Source: BCD1 sp965230565 (lineage in GTDB: Bacteria > Bacteroidota > Bacteroidia > Chitinophagales > Saprospiraceae). From it: 64,000 nucleotides of DNA. A program made the position numbers and the translations under genes. Shown one piece after another: positions 26,361 through 35,837 of this stretch; position 1 is the stretch's first letter; each line of letters starts with the position of its first letter. The notes under the pieces were generated by a model, which worked only from the letters and a program-made list of their open reading frames with translations, had not been told where the DNA came from and ran no database searches. The stretch spans positions 124,001 to 188,000 of the forward strand of contig CBDDLH010000007.1 in the NCBI GenBank assembly GCA_965230565.1, read 5' to 3'.

Positions 26361-27558
26361 ATGGCAAAAACGAAAAAAAGTAAAGGAACCATTGCAATTT
26401 TGACCGGTGGTGGTGACGTGCCAGGCCTCAACCCGGCAATACGTGCGGTTACCATCAGAGCTAACAGAGAAGGATATAGAGTTATAGGGATAAAAAGAGG
26501 ATGGGCCGGTTTGGTAGATATAGTCCGCGATAAAAAAGCAGATAACAGTAACAACTTTGATGTACTGACCAATAATATTGTAAATAAAGCCGGTAGAACA
26601 GGAGGAACCTTCCTCCACTCTTCCCGTACCAAACCCAGCGTGGTAAAAAAATCACAGTTGCCTCCACATTTAAAGGATACCTACACCGAAGAAGTTAACG
26701 ACCTCACACCAGAAGTCATCAAGAACCTGGAATGGTTAGGCGTTGATTACCTCATCCCTATTGGAGGTGATGACACGTTGAGTTATGGAGTGCATCTTTC
26801 CATTAAGGGGATAAAAGTTGTAGCCATTCCTAAAACTATGGATAACGACGTTCCGGGTACCGATTACTGTATTGGATTCAGTACCTGCGTTACCCGTACC
26901 ATCAGCATGACCAATAGTCTCAGAACTGCTGCAGGATCTCATGAGACGAATCATGGTGCTTGAAGTGTTTGGTCGTTATGCAGGTTTTACAGCCATGCTG
27001 CCAACTATGGCCGGTGCTTCCAACAGGTGTGTGATTCCCGAATACGAATTCGACCTGGATCACCTTACAGAAATACTTGTCGAGGACCGTCGCAACAACC
27101 CAAGTAACTATTCTATTCTCCTCGTTTCTGAAGGAGCCAAATACATAGGTGCTGAAATGCAGTTCCAGGATGCGGAAAGAGATGCTTTCGGACACGCAAA
27201 ACTCGGCGGAATCGGAAAGATCGTTGGCGATGAAATAAAAGCCCGTACGTCTAAATTCAACAAAGGCAAACGCATCAACATTATCGAACAGAAACTCGGA
27301 TACCTCACTCGTTGTGGAGATCCTGATGCTGTAGATTCAATTGTACCTATGGCCTACGGTAACCTCGCCCTCGACCTTATCATTAAAGGGGTACACGGAA
27401 GGCTCGTCGTATTGAAAAACGGTCGATACGACAATATGCCGATTGAGGTGGTTACCAGTAGTAATAAGGTAGTTGACGTTAACAAGCATTACAATACGGA
27501 ACGCCTGCGTCCATTCTACCACAGCTTCGAAATGTTGCCGCAGTTTATCATGACTTAA
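26361..27558 (+). pseudogene. Second phosphofructokinase, PPi-type, interrupted by a +1 frameshift
   Basis: The first frame (26361-26963) encodes the N-terminal half: ILTGGGDVPGLNPAIRAV, PIGGDDTLSYG, PKTMDNDVPGTDYCIGFSTC. It ends soon after LRTAAGSHE. The second frame continues with RIMVLEVFGRYAGFTAML, IPEYEFDLDHLTEIL and EQKLGYLTRCGDPDAVDS to a normal end. One extra base at about 26946 (CATGAGACGAATC for CATGAGCGAATC) explains the break; without it the protein has about 398 residues. The Asp in GGDDT and the Lys in PKTMDND correspond to the E. coli Gly104 and Gly124 positions and are the marks of pyrophosphate-dependent enzymes. The break may be real or a sequencing error. Confidence 0.9.
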
Positions 27559-27639
27559 GCTGCTTTGGTCTAATTTTGATGGTTCAATGAACCTTAATAT
27601 CCAAAGGTTCGTTATTTTTAAGGAACAATCAAAAGCATA

Positions 27640-28362
27640 ATGGCCAACAACAAGTCGAATCGATTGGTAAAAAGTTTAGGGGCCCCTGTAATCTTTGTCG
27701 GCATCCTTTTCCTCATTCAAATACTGAGTTCCGTCTTGGGACTTCAGTTAGGGGTTTATGGTATCTATCCAAGGGATCTGATGGGTTTCAGGGGCGTCTT
27801 TCTGGCGCCTCTACTGCATTCCGGCTGGCCTCATTTGCTATCGAATGCCCCTCCGCTGTTTTTCATGAGTGTCATAATCCTTTTCTTTTACCGTAAAGTC
27901 GGGTTCCAGGCCATCACTATGATCTATCTGCTTACCGGAATTGCCGTATGGCTATTCGGCAGGTCTGTTTTCCATATTGGAGCCAGTGGCGTGGTTTACG
28001 GACTCGTGGCTTTTGTAGCCTGGTTAGGTATTTTCAGAAGGAATATTAAATCCATTGCCTTATCTCTCATCGTGGTATTTTATTATGGATCCATGTTTGT
28101 AGGTATTCTTCCCGGACAGGAAGGCATATCATGGGAAAGCCATTTGTTTGGGGCATTAGTAGGGATTTTTGTCGCCTACTGGTATAAAGGGAATATTGAA
28201 AAAGACGAAGAGAAAAAAGTCTATGACTGGGAAGAAGAAGAAAAGAAACTTCCTCCCAAAAATTTCTTTGATCAGGATCCTTTTGAAAAGACTAAACAGG
28301 AAAGAAGAAGGGAAAGCCACGATAACCGGAATGAACCGCCTAAGTGGTTTTCGAATTATTAA
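27640..28362 (+). CDS. Rhomboid family intramembrane serine protease
   Basis: The 240-residue inner-membrane protein has about six hydrophobic segments. Rhomboid motifs are complete: HSGWPHLLSN (residues 60-69), the catalytic Ser116 in HIGASGVVYG and the catalytic His168 in SWESHLFG. The C-terminal 50 residues are charged and cytoplasmic (GNIEKDEEKKVYDWEEEEKK). Rhomboids cleave membrane-spanning substrates within the bilayer; the substrate here is unknown. The stop codon is followed within 4 bp by a heptamer tandem repeat. Confidence 0.93.
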   Translation: MANNKSNRLVKSLGAPVIFVGILFLIQILSSVLGLQLGVYGIYPRDLMGFRGVFLAPLLHSGWPHLLSNAPPLFFMSVIILFFYRKVGFQAITMIYLLTGIAVWLFGRSVFHIGASGVVYGLVAFVAWLGIFRRNIKSIALSLIVVFYYGSMFVGILPGQEGISWESHLFGALVGIFVAYWYKGNIEKDEEKKVYDWEEEEKKLPPKNFFDQDPFEKTKQERRRESHDNRNEPPKWFSNY

Positions 28363-28365
28363 TCA

Positions 28366-28414
28366 CTGGTTGCTGGTTGCTGGTTGCTGGTTGCTGGTTG
28401 CTGGTTGCTGGTTG
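28366..28414. repeat. Heptamer tandem repeat (CTGGTTG x7)
   Basis: Seven exact copies of CTGGTTG, then a degenerate eighth, start 4 bp after the rhomboid stop. Two copies of the same unit occur at 35838-35851, again just after a stop codon. Confidence 0.95.
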
Positions 28415-28424
28415 CAAGTTGAAA

Positions 28425-29915
28425 TTATTCCTTCTCCCACCCCATTGTTCTTTTAATGGCCTTTGCCCAGCCGCGATATTTTTCATCTCTCCAATTATCG
28501 TCTTTACCCGGCAAAAAGGATCTGTCGAGTTGCCAGTTAGTCTGGATTTCTTCCAAAGTGAGGTAGTTCACTGATAATCCTGCGAGGTAGGCTGCTCCGA
28601 GGGCTGTCGTTTCCACTACCTTCGGCCTTTCGACCTCTGTATCCAGAATATCTGCCTGAAATTGCATCAGAAGATCGTTGGCACTGGCCCCACCATCCAC
28701 TTTTAATGTCTTTAAATTTATCCCCGCATCTTTTTCCATAGCATCCAGAACATCTCTGGTCTGGTAAGCTAATGACTGCAAGGTAGCTCGGATAAGATGC
28801 GCCTTGGTGGTCCCCCTGGTAAGTCCAAAAATGGCTCCGCGAGCATACATATCCCAATAAGGCGCTCCAAGTCCTGCAAAAGCAGGAACTACATAAACTC
28901 CGTCAGTATCTTCCACTTTTAAGGCATAATATTCTGAATCTGGAGATTCATCGATCAAATGAAGCCCATCACGTAACCACTGAATAGCTGCTCCGGCGAT
29001 AAAAACACTCCCCTCCAGAGCATAATACACCTTATCGTCCAGCCCCCAGGCAATGGTGGTCAGTAATCCTGCCTTTGAAGTTACGGCCTTTTCTCCCGTA
29101 TTCATCAACATAAAGCAACCGGTTCCGTAAGTATTTTTCGCCATGCCCGGCTTATGACACGCCTGGCCAAAGAGGGCGGCTTGCTGATCCCCGGCAACAC
29201 CCCCAATGGGAATTTCTTCCCCTAATAAACCTTTTTGGCTATGACCGAAAATAAAACTGGAAGGTTTTACTACAGGCAAAAGGGAAGCCGGAATGTCAAG
29301 GATTTCCAACAACCGCTCATCCCATTTTAATTCCCGGATATTGAACATCAAAGTCCTGGAGGCATTGGAATAATCTGTTGCATGCACTTGTCCTCCGGTC
29401 AGCTTCCAGATCAACCAGCTGTCAACGGTTCCGAATAAGAGTTCTCCCTTATCGGCTGATTCCCGGGCACCTTCCACATTATCCAGAATCCACTTCACTT
29501 TTGTCCCGGAAAAATAGGCATCCAGCACCAAACCTGTGGATTCCCTGAATATCTCCGTAAACCCCTTACTCTCAAGGTCTTCACAAATAGAGGCAGTCCT
29601 CCTATCTTGCCAGACGATCGCCTTATGGACAGGTTCTCCTGTATGTTTATTCCAAACCAGGGTAGTTTCCCGTTGATTGGTTATTCCAATAGAGGCAATC
29701 TGTTCCGGAGAGATTGCTGTTTTTTTCAAAACATCCCTGGCTACCTTCAGTTGGGAATCCCATATTTCCATTGGATCATGCTCAACCCAGGCAGCTTGAG
29801 GAAAATACTGGGTAAACTCCTGCTGGGAACTTCCCAATACATTGCCTTTTTTATCAAAAATAATAGCCCGTGAACTCGTAGTACCCTGATCCAGGGCGAG
29901 AATATATTTTTCCAT
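28425..29915 (-). CDS. glpK: Glycerol kinase
   Basis: The 496-residue FGGY-family enzyme phosphorylates glycerol to sn-glycerol 3-phosphate with ATP. The N-terminal phosphate motif is ALDQGTTSSRAIIFD. Further conserved blocks are GITNQRETTLVWNKHTGEPV, KAIVWQDRRTA, LFGTVDSWLIWKLTGG, GVAGDQQAALFGQ and the C-terminal KVDGGASANDLLMQFQADIL. The length is normal. With gpsA in the same window the cell can make glycerol 3-phosphate by both routes, although the genes are not linked. No glycerol facilitator gene is adjacent. Confidence 0.97.
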   Translation of the reverse strand: MEKYILALDQGTTSSRAIIFDKKGNVLGSSQQEFTQYFPQAAWVEHDPMEIWDSQLKVARDVLKKTAISPEQIASIGITNQRETTLVWNKHTGEPVHKAIVWQDRRTASICEDLESKGFTEIFRESTGLVLDAYFSGTKVKWILDNVEGARESADKGELLFGTVDSWLIWKLTGGQVHATDYSNASRTLMFNIRELKWDERLLEILDIPASLLPVVKPSSFIFGHSQKGLLGEEIPIGGVAGDQQAALFGQACHKPGMAKNTYGTGCFMLMNTGEKAVTSKAGLLTTIAWGLDDKVYYALEGSVFIAGAAIQWLRDGLHLIDESPDSEYYALKVEDTDGVYVVPAFAGLGAPYWDMYARGAIFGLTRGTTKAHLIRATLQSLAYQTRDVLDAMEKDAGINLKTLKVDGGASANDLLMQFQADILDTEVERPKVVETTALGAAYLAGLSVNYLTLEEIQTNWQLDRSFLPGKDDNWRDEKYRGWAKAIKRTMGWEKE

Positions 29916-29995
29916 AACTTAATTCAACCTTAAATTCATTTGGTTGTTGTAACGAATTGTATTAGAATTATGCCTTTATAAAACTAACCATCTAC

Positions 29996-31606
29996 ATGCA
30001 AACGGTAAACTTCATGCAAACGGTAAAGATTCCTTTCCCTCAAGTTCCTCAACTCAGTTCTAAAGATGTTGCTTATGCTACCGGCAATCCAGCGCTAAGA
30101 CCCTTCTTTAAATATGAGGTTAAAATAGAAAGTTTTGAGGATATTATTAAAGATAAGCAAAAACAAAAAACTGACCGGAAGGTACTTGTAGATGCGCTTT
30201 TGGAACAATATGCTTCTATTGGCTTACATCCAAAAGTGGAAGATAATATTAATGCCTTAAGTCTTGAAAATACATTTACCGTAACAACCGCACATCAACC
30301 AGCACTCTTCACAGGTCCTTTGTATTACACTTATAAGATAATCTCTACCATACGTTTAGCTGAAGATCTTAACAAGTATTATCCTGAATATAATTTTGTT
30401 CCCGTTTTCGTATCGGGAGCTGAAGATCATGATTTTGAAGAAATCAGTTATGCCAATGTTTTCAACAAAAAGGTCGTCTGGGAAAATGATGAAACAGGAT
30501 CGGTGGGAATGATGAAAACAAACTCGCTAAAGGATCCTTTGCAAATGCTTGGTGAAATCCTTGGAGATAGCGAGCACGCCCAACAAATCCTGCAAAAATT
30601 CATATCCGCATGTGCTGAAAATGAAACCTATGGGAAAGCTACTGTCCAGGTAATCAACAGTCTTTTTGAACAGTACGGCCTGGTTGTCCTGGATATGAAT
30701 AAGGCTTCTCTGAAAAAACTTTTCATCCCTATTGCCGAGCAGGAATTATTACACCAGATGTCTCAACCCATAATCGAAAAAGCCCAAAAATCTCTTGAGG
30801 CTGCAGGCTTTGGAGGTCAGGCCCATGCCAGAGAGATCAATCTCTTCTACCTGAGAGACCAGATTCGGAACCGGATCGTTCTGGAAGATGGCATGTACAA
30901 AGTTATTGACACTGAATTCGTTTTTTCTGAAAAGGAAATGCTTGATGAACTACATACACACCCGGAAAGATTTAGTCCCAATGTGGTACTTAGACCATTA
31001 TATCAGGAACTGGTACTGCCCAATCTTGCTTACATCGGCGGCGGCGGAGAAATCGCCTATTGGTTAGAGAGAATGGAACAATTCGAGCATTTTGGAATCA
31101 ACTTTCCCATGCTGATCCGAAGAAACTCCGTCATGTGGATCGACCGCACCACCCGTAAGAAAATGAACAAACTAGGTCTGAATTCCGAAAGTATTTTCGG
31201 GGATACGGATCAACTGATCAGAAATTACGTGGAAGAAAATGCAGATGCCCAGTTGACCCTGGAGGAAGAAAAAAGACTTCACGAAAAGGTTTTTGAAAAT
31301 ATTCTCAGGAAAACCGAACAGGTTGACCCTTCATTAAAGAAGGCCATCCTGGCAGAACAAACCCGCCAGCAAAAAAGTCTTGATCAATTAGAGAACAGGT
31401 TACATCGGGCCGAAAAGCAAAAGCACGACACAGCCATCAATCAGATCAGAAAAATTAAGGACAAGTTATTCCCCAATAACGGCCTTCAGGAAAGAACGGA
31501 TAATTTCCTGCCATTTTACCTTAAATATGGCCCGGAGTATTTCGATATCCTTAAAGCAGAGCTCGATCCTTTAGCAGAAGGCTTTGTCGTATTTACCGAG
31601 GATTAA
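29996..31606 (+). CDS. bshC: Bacillithiol biosynthesis cysteine-adding enzyme
   Basis: The 536-residue protein matches BshC, which adds cysteine to glucosaminyl-malate in the last step of bacillithiol synthesis. Typical segments are TVTTAHQPALFTGPLYYTYK, FVPVFVSGAEDHDFEEI, VLRPLYQELVLPNLAYIGGGGEIAYWLE and PMLIRRNSVMWID, with a C-terminal coiled coil (QQKSLDQLENRLHRAEKQ). Two in-frame Met codons (29996 and 30014) stand in an 18-bp direct duplication, MQTVNF-MQTVKI. The second is an equally likely start. The gene is divergent from glpK. Confidence 0.92.
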   Translation: MQTVNFMQTVKIPFPQVPQLSSKDVAYATGNPALRPFFKYEVKIESFEDIIKDKQKQKTDRKVLVDALLEQYASIGLHPKVEDNINALSLENTFTVTTAHQPALFTGPLYYTYKIISTIRLAEDLNKYYPEYNFVPVFVSGAEDHDFEEISYANVFNKKVVWENDETGSVGMMKTNSLKDPLQMLGEILGDSEHAQQILQKFISACAENETYGKATVQVINSLFEQYGLVVLDMNKASLKKLFIPIAEQELLHQMSQPIIEKAQKSLEAAGFGGQAHAREINLFYLRDQIRNRIVLEDGMYKVIDTEFVFSEKEMLDELHTHPERFSPNVVLRPLYQELVLPNLAYIGGGGEIAYWLERMEQFEHFGINFPMLIRRNSVMWIDRTTRKKMNKLGLNSESIFGDTDQLIRNYVEENADAQLTLEEEKRLHEKVFENILRKTEQVDPSLKKAILAEQTRQQKSLDQLENRLHRAEKQKHDTAINQIRKIKDKLFPNNGLQERTDNFLPFYLKYGPEYFDILKAELDPLAEGFVVFTED

Positions 31607-31694
31607 ACTCGGGCAGTTAATCGCTGATTTTTGTGGGTTCATTTGAGTTTTTTTGACAAAGAATCTTACTTTTACCCATCTAAAAAAATTAGAC

Positions 31695-32210
31695 ATGCGA
31701 AATACAATAGCGTCCTTTATCCTTTTGGCTTTGATGAGTGTACTCGTTTTATTTGCCTGCAAAACCACTACCAATACCACACAACCTGAGGTAAAGGCTC
31801 CTGTGGAAGTTGACACTTTAGGAACTATCTCAGTTAACTATGATTCTCCATGGCTGGATATAACCATAGCGGACAAAAAGCTGACTAAGGTTAAAACCAC
31901 ACATTATTTCGCGGAAACTAACTTTTCCTCTGTTCCCGATTCTATGAGTACGGAAACCTTAATGGATGGAGTGTTGTTGAGCGATAGCATCATGAATGAA
32001 TTAAATACTCTTCTTACCCGGCAAAGTTTCTGGGAGCTTGAAGAACAATATGGTGCTCCGGAACAGCTAAGGTATTATCCTTACATCATTTCAGCTGAAA
32101 TGATCGGCAAATCCAAAACGGTTACCTTCCGCAGTAATCCTTCATTCGATCTTGCTCCCCAGTCATTTACTGCAGTTGAAGCTTTTCTTAAATCCATTAA
32201 TGAAGATTAG
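31695..32210 (+). CDS. Hypothetical lipoprotein
   Basis: The start is placed at the Met of MRNTIASFIL because a lipoprotein signal follows directly (SVLVLFAC, Cys at about residue 22). The 171-residue product has a Thr-rich spacer and then a compact domain (LGTISVNYDSPWLDITIADKK, SDSIMNELNTLLTRQSFWEL, AEMIGKSKTVTFRSNPS). No family is recognised. It should be anchored in the envelope. It follows bshC by 88 bp on the same strand. Confidence 0.75.
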   Translation: MRNTIASFILLALMSVLVLFACKTTTNTTQPEVKAPVEVDTLGTISVNYDSPWLDITIADKKLTKVKTTHYFAETNFSSVPDSMSTETLMDGVLLSDSIMNELNTLLTRQSFWELEEQYGAPEQLRYYPYIISAEMIGKSKTVTFRSNPSFDLAPQSFTAVEAFLKSINED

Positions 32211-32247
32211 GAGGAAGATTAGATCCTTTCTGAGTTTAATGGAATTT

Positions 32248-32262
32248 ATTTAGGCCCTAAAT
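32248..32262. repeat. Dispersed 15-bp palindromic motif, copy 3
   Basis: ATTTAGG-C-CCTAAAT, followed by TTTACAAACA, just as at 9066-9080, and then a hairpin. Confidence 0.5.
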
Positions 32263-32277
32263 TTTACAAACACAAAA

Positions 32278-32302
32278 GGGCTCCCCAAAGAATGGGAAGC
32301 CC
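32278..32302. terminator. Short hairpin between convergent genes
   Basis: GGGCTCCC paired with GGGAAGCCC around an 8-base loop. Imperfect, and without a clear T run. Confidence 0.45.
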
Positions 32303-32328
32303 GTGGCTTATATTGTTTTATGAAACTC

Positions 32329-33315
32329 CTATTCTTCTTCCAGGAATGCAAGTGGACTGCGATCAGGCAGGAAACCATAGATCTTGGTATCCGTATGATA
32401 TGCGTGCCATGCGTACCAGTAGGAAACAACCACCGGTAACAACTTTCCTTCCTCATCTGTGGTAACAAAACCACCTGTTTCTTCATTGAAATGAATTCTA
32501 ACCTTCATACCGTTAAAGAAATCTTCTACGGTTCCATTGCTGTTTTTTAACATGGAGAATGGATATGCTTTATATTTTCCATCAACTTCCAATCCGATCA
32601 CTTTACTTTTTAGTGGCAATCTTTTGTTGTTGAAACTTGTTGGAAACGGCAATTCAATGGTATTATCATATTCCTGGTATGCGGTTTGACTATAATCAAT
32701 ATCATCACTATTGGCAATCGACAAAACGATTGTTTCAGGATGCATCAGCGTCCATTCCTTCCAGCTGGTGTAAACCACAGGAACTTTTTCGAGGAAATCT
32801 CCTCCCCTCTCACCACTTACTGCTTGTCCTGTAAGTTGTCCCCACAGTGAGCGGGTTGCATTGTCGTAAAACAAGGTGTTGTTATTGAAAACCATGGCTG
32901 AAACGCCTGAACCTGTTGCTTTATACGCCTGGGCACTATGAGTCAGTGCGGAAAAGGTCACCAATACGTTTTCTCCTTCAAAGTTGTCATTGACTACCTC
33001 GTGCCAGGAAATTACACGCAATGGATATGCTTTGGCAATGCCATTATAAAAGACTCCAAGAACCATATCCTTTTCTTCCAGCCAGCTATCTGCTTGTCCG
33101 GTAGATTCGAAAACCGGTTCAGTCAATGAGGGAATGCCTGTTCTTTTTTCTGCTCCCGGATAAATCTCACTAATGGGAATTTCAAGGTTACTTAATTCAA
33201 AGTAATTGGCTGCGTAAAATTCAGGGTCATAATCCACCGTTTGAGCATTGAGCAATCCGGTGAAACCTGACAGAACCAAAGAAAAAAGTGTCACAATTTT
33301 AAATACAGTGTTCAT
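32329..33315 (-). CDS. DUF3179 domain protein, secreted
   Basis: The 328-residue protein has a signal peptide (LSGFTGLLNAQT) and then a DUF3179 domain: WLEEKDMVLGVFYNGIAKAYPLR, ISWHEVVNDNFEGENVLVTF, SGVSAMVFNNNTLFYDNATRSLWGQLTGQAVSG and YTSWKEWTLMHPETIVLS, quoted here in parts. The family has no known biochemical role. The usual CPLCxSA motif reads SALTHSA here, so both cysteines are missing. This is a divergent member that may have lost metal or thiol chemistry. It is convergent with the lipoprotein gene. Confidence 0.85.
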   Translation of the reverse strand: MNTVFKIVTLFSLVLSGFTGLLNAQTVDYDPEFYAANYFELSNLEIPISEIYPGAEKRTGIPSLTEPVFESTGQADSWLEEKDMVLGVFYNGIAKAYPLRVISWHEVVNDNFEGENVLVTFSALTHSAQAYKATGSGVSAMVFNNNTLFYDNATRSLWGQLTGQAVSGERGGDFLEKVPVVYTSWKEWTLMHPETIVLSIANSDDIDYSQTAYQEYDNTIELPFPTSFNNKRLPLKSKVIGLEVDGKYKAYPFSMLKNSNGTVEDFFNGMKVRIHFNEETGGFVTTDEEGKLLPVVVSYWYAWHAYHTDTKIYGFLPDRSPLAFLEEE

Positions 33316-33466
33316 AGATAAAAATTTTGAATAGTGTTTAAAAAACTTTATTTCATGTGAAGCCTTTTTATAAGCTTACATATAGTTGAAAGCGAAAAGC
33401 GTGCCAAAAATGAAAATTGAGATTCATTTAACATTTCATCGCTTACATTTTACCTGCCAAAGGACT

Positions 33467-33474
33467 TATCTTTG
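33467..33474 (+). promoter_or_regulatory. Candidate -7 promoter box
   Basis: TATCTTTG matches TAnnTTTG and lies 17 bp before the start at 33492, which would give a very short leader. Confidence 0.4.
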
Positions 33475-33491
33475 TCAAAATTTGAATTACT

Positions 33492-34355
33492 ATGAGATAT
33501 ACTAAACCCCTGATGCTATTAACAGCATTTTACTTAATGACAACAGTAAAAATCTACGCGACAGGCGATAGTCTCTATTACTTATTGCCAACAGATTCTG
33601 TGATTCTGAGTATTGAAAACTACGGAGAAAAAATATTCACTCACAAGATTGAAAAAAAACAAACCTTGTTTAGTCTGGCACACTTTTATGGCCTTTCCAT
33701 GCAGGAGCTGTACTATTACAATCCCGGATTAAAAGAGACTTCTGTCAAACTTCATCAGGGCATCCGTGTCCCTATCCCCAATCGGGCGATCCGAAGATAT
33801 CTCCCCGACGACGAAACGGCCATTGGTTACGTACCTGTTTATTATCAGGTAAAAAAAGGAGATACCGTTTATGGCATTGCCAAACGATCTTTTCGGATCC
33901 CGGAAGACACTTTAAGGCAACGCAACAACCTCTATTCCAACGATTTAAAGGCCGGGCAGTTATTACATGTGGGCTGGATGAATATGAGTGGGGTGCCCGA
34001 GGATGCACGACAAGTTTCCGGAGGACCCTTAGCCAAACGAAATTTTGCCATGAAAAAAATATATCTTCGCGAGGCAAATGGCAAAAAGGAAAAAGAACAC
34101 CAGGGAGTAGCCTTTTGGCTAAAGAACAGTAAAGAGGAATCTGATTTTTATGCGCTACACCGGTATGCTCCCCTGAACTCCGTCATTGCCGTTGAAAACC
34201 CGATGACCAAAAGAACCGTTTATGTCAAAGTAATCGGGAAAATTCCTGATGCAGCATACGGTTATGATGTAGTAGTTGTGGTTTCTCCATTGATCGCAAA
34301 ATTACTCGGTGCAAGGGACCCGAGGTTTTTTGTACATGTTAAGTACCATAAATAG
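33492..34355 (+). CDS. LysM peptidoglycan-binding protein with RlpA-like C-terminal domain
   Basis: The 287-residue protein has a signal peptide (ending KIYATGD). It has two LysM modules (KIEKKQTLFSLAHFYGLSMQ, about 50-95, and YQVKKGDTVYGIAKRSFRIP, about 115-160). The C-terminal domain (GVAFWLKNSKEESDFYALHRYAP ... NPMTKRTVYVKVIGKIP, about 205-285) looks like the double-psi beta-barrel of RlpA. LysM binds N-acetylglucosamine in peptidoglycan. RlpA-like domains bind or cut denuded glycan in some bacteria. The catalytic Asp is not obvious, so binding is the safer prediction. Confidence 0.85.
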   Translation: MRYTKPLMLLTAFYLMTTVKIYATGDSLYYLLPTDSVILSIENYGEKIFTHKIEKKQTLFSLAHFYGLSMQELYYYNPGLKETSVKLHQGIRVPIPNRAIRRYLPDDETAIGYVPVYYQVKKGDTVYGIAKRSFRIPEDTLRQRNNLYSNDLKAGQLLHVGWMNMSGVPEDARQVSGGPLAKRNFAMKKIYLREANGKKEKEHQGVAFWLKNSKEESDFYALHRYAPLNSVIAVENPMTKRTVYVKVIGKIPDAAYGYDVVVVVSPLIAKLLGARDPRFFVHVKYHK

Positions 34356-34465
34356 ATAGATGGAAGGATGATTTTTAATACTTATCCAGATTTAAAATAA
34401 ATTCTAAAGATTTACAGATATAAAAACTCAGTTCTCAATCAACGTAAAATCATTACCAATTAATA

Positions 34466-35836
34466 ATGCAAAACGAAGTAAAATATTTCGATAATATTCT
34501 CAAGATCATCGGTAACACCCCTTTGATCAAACTAAACAAGATTACCAAAGACATTCCCGCTCTCGTGCTGATTAAATTTGAAACCACCAATCCGGGGCAT
34601 TCCATCAAAGACCGGATGGCCTTAAAAATGGTAGAGGACGCTGAAGCCAGAGGAGACCTTAAACCTGGCGGTACCATCATCGAATGTACCTCCGGAAATA
34701 CCGGCATGGGACTTGCCCTGGCTGCAGCAGTAAAAGGATATAAATGCATCTTCACCACCAGTGATAAACAATCCAAAGAAAAATTCGATCTACTCAGAGC
34801 CCATGGAGCTGAGGTAATCGTATGCCCAACTGCCGTCGCACCTGAAGATCCCAGGTCTTATTATTCCGTTGCTAAAAAACTCAGTGAGGAAATACCTAAT
34901 TCCTACTGGTGTAATCAGTACGACAACCTCTCCAACCGCGAGGCGCACTACGAATCAACCGGACCAGAAATATGGGAACAAACAGGTGGTAAAATCACTC
35001 ACTTTTTGGTTGGTGTAGGGACCGGTGGAACGATTTCCGGAACGGGAAAATACCTGAAAGAACAGAACCCTGACATCAAAGTCTGGGGCATTGATACCTA
35101 TGGATCTGTTTTCAAAAAATACCATGAAACCGGGGTTTTTGATGAGAAAGAGATATACCCCTATATCACTGAAGGCATTGGTGAAGACATCATCCCTGCA
35201 AATGTAGACTTTTCTGTGATCGATCACTTTGAAAAGGTTACCGATAAGGATGGTGCACTGATGGCCAGAAGGTTAGCCGAAGAAGAAGGCATGCTTTTGG
35301 GTTATTCAGCCGGATCAGCAGTAGCAGGTTTGTTACAAATGAAAGATCAGTTGACCAAAGACGATATTGTGGTCATTGCGATTCACGACCACGGCAGCCG
35401 CTATGTTGGAAAGATTTTCAATGATGACTGGATGAGAGAACGTGGCTTCATTCACAAAGAACCACTGGTTTCAGACATTCTTGCCAAGAAAAAAGGTAGT
35501 GAACTCATTTCCATCTCGCCGCAAGAAACAGTTCGTGAAGCTTTCGATATCATGAAATCGAAGGAACTTTCTCAGTTACCCGTTATGGAAAACGGAGAAA
35601 TAGTTGGCTCGGTAACCGAGACAGCTGTATTAAATTACCTGCTGGAAAATCCAATGAAAAATACGGAGAATAAAATCGCTTCCATTATGAACGATCCTTT
35701 CCCTTTGGTTGGAGAAAAAACTGCCTGTAGCGACATCCGGAAGATGATGGACAAAAATGCTCCGGCGGTCATGGCCAGGGATAAGATGGGGGATCTGCAT
35801 ATCATTACCAATTACGATATTATTAAGGCCATGTGA
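34466..35836 (+). CDS. cbs: Cystathionine beta-synthase
   Basis: The 456-residue fold-type II PLP enzyme condenses serine or O-acetylserine with homocysteine or sulfide. The PLP lysine is Lys48 in HSIKDRMA. The PLP phosphate loop VGTGGTISGTG, the cofactor-contacting SGNTGMG and the GYSAGSAVAGLL segment are present. The C-terminal 115 residues form a tandem CBS-domain (Bateman) module (ISPQETVREAFDIMKSKELS, SDIRKMMDKNAPAVMAR), which in relatives binds adenosyl ligands and regulates activity. A cysteine synthase role is possible. The length and domain order match bacterial CBS proteins. Confidence 0.92.
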   Translation: MQNEVKYFDNILKIIGNTPLIKLNKITKDIPALVLIKFETTNPGHSIKDRMALKMVEDAEARGDLKPGGTIIECTSGNTGMGLALAAAVKGYKCIFTTSDKQSKEKFDLLRAHGAEVIVCPTAVAPEDPRSYYSVAKKLSEEIPNSYWCNQYDNLSNREAHYESTGPEIWEQTGGKITHFLVGVGTGGTISGTGKYLKEQNPDIKVWGIDTYGSVFKKYHETGVFDEKEIYPYITEGIGEDIIPANVDFSVIDHFEKVTDKDGALMARRLAEEEGMLLGYSAGSAVAGLLQMKDQLTKDDIVVIAIHDHGSRYVGKIFNDDWMRERGFIHKEPLVSDILAKKKGSELISISPQETVREAFDIMKSKELSQLPVMENGEIVGSVTETAVLNYLLENPMKNTENKIASIMNDPFPLVGEKTACSDIRKMMDKNAPAVMARDKMGDLHIITNYDIIKAM

Positions 35837-35837
35837 T

